DNA of 64,000 nt, taken from contig JAWNZC010000469.1 in NCBI GenBank assembly GCA_035771165.1, positions 2,915,001-2,979,000 on the forward strand, written 5' to 3'. Under the pieces are notes generated by a model. It did not search any database, was not told the origin of the DNA, and saw only the letters and a list, made by a program, of their open reading frames with translations. The DNA comes from Paragorgia papillata. Lineage: Eukaryota; Cnidaria; Anthozoa; Scleralcyonacea; Coralliidae. Positions 58,268 to 64,000 of this stretch are shown here, one piece after another (the first letter of the stretch is position 1; each line of letters opens with the position of its first letter). Both the position numbers and the translations under genes were made by a program.

Positions 58268-58519
58268 CTGCCCAGCTCTGGTCTGTATATCCACCACAAA
58301 TATAATCCCCGACTTTCACTAAAGTCACTGTAGGTCCCTTATTGTCACAACATCTGTGAAAATCTTTCCCGCGCCATCCATCTCTGGTAGCTCGATAACA
58401 AAGACACCATTGAAACTGATCACCCAACCACTTTTCCATTTGTTTGCCATATTCAAAATGACCATTCAAAATAATTGAGGTATTACATAATTCACAATGA
58501 ACTGCTGCAGGACGACATG
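58268..58519 (-). CDS. TRIM-TLDc copy D, exon 2 (TLDc N-terminal half)
   Basis: 252 bp between TTATCTAG and CAG/GTATGT, in phase 1 at both ends. Encodes ACRPAAVHCELCNTSIILNG, WLGDQFQWCLCYRATRDGWR and GPTVTLVKVGDYICGGYTDQ. QWCLCYRAT differs from QWRLCYRAG of the other copies, a change in an otherwise conserved TLDc core segment. Confidence 0.89.
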
Positions 58520-58965
58520 CTAGATAAGAAAGAAAATTACTTATGATTAAACCATTCCTCATTCCTGCCTGAGCTGGCCAATTTCAGTGCTAAAGGGCAG
58601 TGCCCTGTTTAGTGACGTCATAAACTCTTCATCAAAAACGTCGCGTTAAAAAATGTCGCGTAAAAAATGTCACTTTAACTATGGACTCTGAACGAGCGAG
58701 CGATGAACCAGCGAACTCGCAGACGCAATCTCCGAGGCGAAGCGTTAATAAACAAAGCGTTAATAATTAGCCTTGCGTGCAGACTCTACTGTTTATATTC
58801 GATGATGTAGTTTGGACGCAGCTATATATATCAGGCTAGGAGCGCAGCTAACACCTAGAGAAATACCTCAGACCTTGTGAAGGTTTTATCTGGGGTTGAA
58901 TCAACTACCACATCTACCATCTACCTTTAGTTAATTTTTCTTTCTTTTTAGCTTTATAATCTTAC

Positions 58966-60091
58966 CAACTTTTCCCAGTTTATCCAAGAACGTCGTAACA
59001 TCATTGTCGTTGATTGGGGTGCTTTGATATTCAATGTTGCCATCATGAACAGGTTTCATACTCCATGGTCGCTCTTGTTTCATTCTTTCTATATTCTCTT
59101 CAATCATCTTTTGCGACGAAAGAATTTCTTCATCGTTGCCTTTCTCAAGAAGGTTCTTGGCTAGATTGAAAGAACCTTTTACTTTATCCACGTGACGTTT
59201 CACTTCGGTTTCTTGTTCCACAAGTGGTTCGTGAGTTTCTTTGTATTTCTTCTCCACTTCATTCATCATTAGTTTGGCTTTCTCTTCCAGCTTTTGGGTA
59301 AAGATTTTTAAAACTTCTTCTTTCTGCCGAGTGATGTCTTTCTTTGCTTTCTTTGCATTGTCTTCCAGAGACTGTTTGGCATTTGATATCAACTCTAATG
59401 TGTCGTTGCCTTCCTTCAGACTTTCTTCTAAGATCGTACAACGCGATGCTAATACTTCTCTTTCCTTCTCAGCTACTTCTACTAGTGGCAAACATAAATG
59501 ATCTGGACGTACATGTTCAAAATCCATGCAATATCTGCAGACGAGTTCTTTACATGTTTTGCAAAAGAACTTAAGGGTCTTGTTCTCATGTTTCTTGCAG
59601 TAAAGTTTTGCTCTGATCTTGCCTTGGTTCTCAGCTTGAGTCAACTCGTTTATTGATAGCACGGTGTGTTTCTTGTGCGTTGGCCAGCTTTCATGAACTT
59701 CAAAACATTTCTCGCACATGAACATCTCGCAAGTTGTACATCGACTGGCGGCTGGCTCTTGGCAACGAGAACATTTAGAAACCTTTGCTCGTCGTTCAAT
59801 CGCCATGACGTCTAGCATGTTTCGGATAAAATGACTGCTCGCCATTCCTGCTACTTCATCTTTTGGTTTCACATTAAATTCTGTCCGACATGTCGGACAG
59901 TTGAATACTTCAATCTCTTTAGCAGCTGCTTCCTCACGATGGCGTTTTACAAACTTCTCTAAACAGATTTTGCAGAACGAGTGAAAGCAAGACAATGTTC
60001 GTGGTTCGTTCAAAGTTTCTAAGCAAATGGAACATGTCAGTAAGGATTCTAGGTCATCAATTGGAACGGCGACGGTTGGAGAAGTAGCCAT
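58966..60091 (-). CDS. TRIM-TLDc copy D, exon 1 (RING-B-box-coiled coil), intact gene
   Basis: ATG 60091 (ACAATGG); TTG-initiated codons upstream are not counted. The exon has 375 codons plus one base and ends at GTTG/GTAAGA. The RING has C20, C23, C35, H37, C40, C43, C65 and C68; one residue fewer than copies A and C before the third Cys. B-box 1 is identical to that of copy A through KCSRC ... WPTHKKHTVL, while B-box 2 is the VCRYCMDFEH type of copy B. The coiled coil nearly equals copy C. With exons 2 and 3 it gives 561 residues. It is predicted to be an E3 ubiquitin ligase of the TRIM family with a TLDc C-terminus. Confidence 0.91.
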
Positions 60092-60192
60092 TGTAGACAA
60101 CGTTTTCTTCAAAAAGTGTAGTAGTTTCTTGTAGTCTTATTCAGCAAGAGAAACTGGAAATCGTTTGGCTCAGATTAGGTCTTGGAAATCGG

Positions 60193-60207
60193 CTTTCTTT
60201 CGGTTTC
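60193..60207 (-). promoter_or_regulatory. ISRE/IRF-like motif upstream of TRIM copy D
   Basis: GAAACCGAAAGAAAG on the minus strand, as in copy B, about 100-115 bp upstream of the ATG. Confidence 0.42.
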
Positions 60208-60659
60208 ACAATAGTCAATTCTCAGTAAATGGTAATATGATTCCTTATTTCATGGTAAACTATGTAATATCCTGCTGTGATTGGTATTCCGGTGTATATT
60301 TCCATATTCTTATATAGCCTAATATTATTTCATTGGAGGAGTTCGCCCTGGCCTGCACCACATGCATACCAGTACATGCGTATTAAACAGTACCTAGCAA
60401 CGCGATTAGGTACAAAAGCTTTCTTTTTATCTTAATTTAACGTGTAAAGCAAGGCGATATAACAAGCGGTTTTATTTACATGTGCGACTACACTTAAAGA
60501 TGCATTCAACGATGTGATTTATTCCTGCATTTCATTATGTTAAACACCGCAATATAACCGGTAATATAACGAACAAATTAAATCAATTACATCATGGTGA
60601 CACACGAAAAGTATTTTACTGTTATTGCGTTTAGGATGTTATCATTATATTATCACCAA

Positions 60660-61046
60660 CACCACTATCATCACCACCACTACCATCATCATTATCACCA
60701 TGCACCATCATCAATCATCATCACTACCATCATTATCACCACCATCATCATTATCACCATGCACCATCATCAATCATCATCACTACCATCATTATCACCA
60801 CCATCATCATTATCACCACCACCACCACTACCATCATCATTATCACCATGTACCATCATCAATCATCACCACCACCCACGCACCACTACCATCATGATCA
60901 TTATCACCACCACCACCATCATCACCACCACCCACCGACCACTACCATCATCATTATAACCATGCACCATCATCAATCACCACCACCATCATCACCATCA
61001 TCATTATCACCACCACCCACCACTACTATTACCACCACTACCTCCA
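60660..61046. repeat. ACC/ATC microsatellite, unit D
   Basis: Imperfect CAC/CAT repeats, invaded on the right by the Harbinger-like element; the ACC tract resumes at about 61765-61855. Confidence 0.93.
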
Positions 61047-61049
61047 TAA

Positions 61050-61760
61050 AGCCTGGTTTCCATATAGTCGTAATTATTGTAATTCAGTCGACGATTGATC
61101 GGCGATTGTTTGCGATATTTCACAACAGTCGTGTTTCCATTCGCTCGGACTCAGGACTTCTCAGTTTTTATGTTCAAATGAGCTAAATATAGTATTCAAA
61201 AACTGGATGACTAAAACTTCATTTGTGATCACTCCTACAGTATATATATAACAATATAGCAAGCATTATAGTCGTTGGCACCTAATCGTGTACACCGCCC
61301 GTCAAAACATGTTCTAAATTTAAGCCAAAGTTTACTGTTTTGAAATCAACACCGTGGGATTGGCGAGACGTGATTGGCTAAGGGCACATTCACGACTGAA
61401 AACCTAATACGTTTGCAAGGAAAACATTTAACTTTGACGTTGATATAAAACATGTTTTGACGGGCGGTGTACACGCTTAGGTGCGACTGTATTTGCCAGT
61501 TCAGTAACTTTGCCGTTTGGGTCTGCGAACGTTGAGTTCAGAGTTTGGCACTCAAGTCTTCAACTTAGTCATTTGCTAGACATCTTTAACAAAATCCAGG
61601 TTTTGTTGCAGGAATTTGGCCGGTTTTTGTAAATAATTTTGTGTTTTACGTTGCAAAAATCTAGCAAAAAATCACCGACTGTCGGCGATTGATGTTTCCA
61701 TTAACTGTTGTCGCATCGGCGACTGAATTACAACAATTACAACTATATGGAAACCAGACT
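61050..61760. mobile_element. Harbinger-like element, unit D
   Basis: AGCCTGGTTTCC / AGTCTGGTTTCC termini and TAA on both sides; the same insertion as in A and B with small deletions. Confidence 0.82.
61269..61489. mobile_element. Nested mariner-like MITE, unit D
   Basis: The same nested MITE as in A and B. The first base of the left terminus is changed (TAGTCGTTGG) and four bases are lost near the right terminus. Confidence 0.8.
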
Positions 61761-63158
61761 TAATTACCACCACCACTATTGCGACCAGAAAACCACCATT
61801 ACCACCACCACCACCATCATTACCACCACTATTACCACCACCATTACCATCATCATTTATTAACATTCTTTATTGGTATACTAAATCTTATAATGTTATT
61901 AAATCAAAAACTCTATTTAATATACAATTAAGAACTACAAGTTAAAATTTAATTATTTACAAGAGCAACAATGCTTGCACAGTCCATGATTTAATATTCC
62001 TATAAGTAATTCTTGTTTTCGAATATTAATCATCACAAAGGAATATTGTCAATAATCATGTGAGTAAATATTTTTCAAATTACTATATAGCTAATCATAT
62101 TAAAAATTATCATTCTGTATTTCTGAACTTCTTAAGAAGTTATTGCACTCCTGTCATTGCATATTTATCAGCGTTTGTTAATCAGTAAATATTAAAATAT
62201 TATTTTGATTTAAGAAAGACCTTTATAATAAACCCTTAATTTCCAAGGCACTTGCCACTGAACTTCTTTCTCAGGTACCAACATTTATTATAAAATAAAC
62301 TAGGCTACAGTAGCTGAGGTTGTTTCTTCAATGTATGTTGTTAATTGCATGTTACTTTTTTGCTTTACACTGCTAAATAACTAAGTATGTTTAAGTAGTA
62401 ACAGTTGATATTTTACTTTAAAGATTAAGTAAAACACAACAAAATCTACCTAACTTTTGAAGTTGAGAGAAACATAAACTTGTTTAAAAATAAGCCGTTA
62501 AAATGTTGTTTTTCTACCTCGTAAAAACATATAACAAACTGCGAGAAATGCCTCTTAACAGACTTCAGTTAAAATCAAATAATTTTCCAAAAGCCTTCTG
62601 GAGGAATCGCGTTTTCCGTTCGCGATATTTTTCAATTGGTGCTCTCCTTTTGAAATTTCTAGATCCGCTCCTAAGAGCTTTAGTTTGTGATGTTTTCTGT
62701 GTGCTGTTGCACTGTTTTAAATTTTTGTTAAACTTTCTTTTTCTTTTTACTTTTGTTTTTCTTTACTCTGTAAGAGTTAGAACTGGGATTATATAGAGTA
62801 AGGGTTATAAGACAACGTTTTAGGGTTGGTTGGGATAGGATTTTGTTCAACGACATGACCTAGGTTCTTTATAAGCGTAAACAATTGAGTGCTGCGTACG
62901 TAGTGTTTTGGATAATAGTAAAATGAAAAGATAGCAAACTGCTGAGATTTCAGAAACGAAATACTGACGTTTCGAGTGCAGCCCTGCATCAGAGTTTACT
63001 TAATAAACTAATAATTAGAAAAATTTACTTAATAATTAGAAAACTGATAAAGGGTACCACTCGAACTGACATCAGTTATTCGTTACTGTCATAAAAGGCT
63101 CTGCTTGAAACATCAGTTTTTCGTTTTTAAAATCTCGTCAGCTTGTCATCTTTTCGTT

Positions 63159-63338
63159 TTATTAAGCCTGTTTTCCAGTCATCGCAGAAACTGGCTTGCA
63201 GCTCGCAGCGAGTACTTGCATCTAATTAAAAAGAAGTCAGAGTGAAAAACAAGCACTGTGAGTTAGTTTTAATTAGATATAAGTACTCGCATTCAGCTGC
63301 GAGTCAGTTTCTGCCATGACTGGAAAAGAGGCTTTATA
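63159..63338. repeat. Inverted repeat with ~75-bp arms, unit E
   Basis: Copy of the unit-start hairpin in the partial fifth unit. Confidence 0.78.
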
Positions 63339-63607
63339 GGTTCTGCTTAGTCTGCTTCGCAGAGATCTCTTCGGCTCCAACACAAGGAATAGCAAGTTTA
63401 GAATATAGAGGGCCTTATAGGCAATGTAGAAAACTAGAAATACAAATCGAAAATGTTTTAAAAGGTTGGTGTACTGCTGACTTGAAATACTCATTAAGGA
63501 GGACTAACGTTTTTAGCGTAGGTCCTTCGTCAAAAAGAAATTTGTACTGAAATAAACGTATATAGAATATTCTTTTAAATTTCACTGCACTATTTCTTTC
63601 TCTCCAT

Positions 63608-63650
63608 CCCCTCCCCCCCCCCCCCCCCCCCCCCCTCTCTCTCTCTCTCT
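63608..63650. repeat. Poly-C / CT tract, unit E
   Basis: About 23 C followed by CT repeats, orthologous to 1560-1615. Confidence 0.85.
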
Positions 63651-64000
63651 GATGAAAGATCTTCGCTCAAAACGGTTAGACCTGCTTCGTGAGTATATTT
63701 CAGCTGTACACCAACTTTTTAAAAGAATCCCCCGACTGTTTGAACAAGTAGACATGAAAATGTTGGCAATGTCGTCTATCTTAAAAATGCGTTGAATTTT
63801 ATCATTTTACCATCTTGAATGATGACGTGAAATGGCTGCAAGCGAAGAGCAGCATGACTACTAGACGTGATTGTTGAAAAAGATTATATTTCGATGGCTT
63901 CAGACTGACTTTTTCTCATAATAAGAAGCCTAATGACCTTTTGATTTAAAACTGATCTAAGATTAGAGAATTAGGATTGGTATTGTCACAATGTCACTGT

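Larger units (their letters stand above)
52837..62011. repeat. Segmental duplication unit D (minimal unit)
   Basis: Fourth unit and the most compact, about 9.2 kb. It approximates the ancestral repeat: left spacer, TRIM-TLDc gene, short microsatellite and Harbinger-like element. Its intron 2 matches unit A, including the same hAT-like insertion with the same target duplication. Confidence 0.9.
62012..64000. repeat. Segmental duplication unit E (right end open)
   Basis: Start of a fifth unit, collinear with positions 1 to about 1980. It holds the hairpin and the C/CT tract but ends before any coding exon, so a further TRIM-TLDc copy is expected beyond the window. Confidence 0.88.

Overview
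The window is non-coding-rich, intron-bearing animal DNA. It most likely comes from a cnidarian. This is an inference from RING/B-box genes fused to a TLDc domain, a DHX16-type spliceosomal helicase tail, CR1/L2-like LINEs, tRNA- and 5S-derived SINEs, and many MITEs. There are no operons, Shine-Dalgarno sites or CRISPR arrays.

Layout. The window is a head-to-tail array of segmental duplications. The same left edge recurs at about 1, 17225, 31031, 52837 and 62012, defining units A (17.2 kb), B (13.8 kb), C (21.8 kb), D (9.2 kb, the most compact) and the start of E. Units A-D each carry one minus-strand, three-exon TRIM-TLDc gene. Exon 1 encodes RING, two B-boxes and a coiled coil; exons 2 and 3 encode the two halves of a TLDc domain. 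Splice sites and intron phases (1/1) agree. Copies C (572 aa) and D (561 aa) read through intact. Copy A has a frameshift at the end of exon 1 and has lost the exon 2 acceptor. Copy B has an in-frame stop in exon 2 and a duplicated decoy acceptor.

The four copies are mosaics. Promoter, N-terminus and B-box 2 group A with C and B with D. B-box 1 groups A with D and B with C less tightly. Intron 2 groups A with D and B with C. The unit left edge groups A, B and E against C and D. This is what repeated gene conversion or unequal crossing-over would leave. Both promoter types carry a GAAANNGAAA (ISRE/IRF-like) motif about 80-115 bp upstream of the ATG, which together with the TRIM and TLDc families hints at inducible innate immunity (inference).

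Between genes. Units A and C also carry the 3' end of a DHX16/PRP2-like DEAH helicase gene on the minus strand. Unit C has six exons, with two compensating frameshifts in one; unit A has only the last three. Its introns contain a 69-bp VNTR, a 24-bp minisatellite and a 5'-truncated LINE. Unit A ends with a near full-length CR1/L2-like LINE (12.3-15.7 kb). Units A, B and D share an ACC/ATC microsatellite invaded by a ~0.72-kb Harbinger-like element that itself contains a 225-bp mariner-like MITE. In unit C that microsatellite has instead grown into a ~5-kb 18-bp-period array with higher-order structure. Unit B has a private 3.1-kb TIR element. The long computer-translatable frames over the CAT/ACC, CT and 69-bp repeats are not genes.
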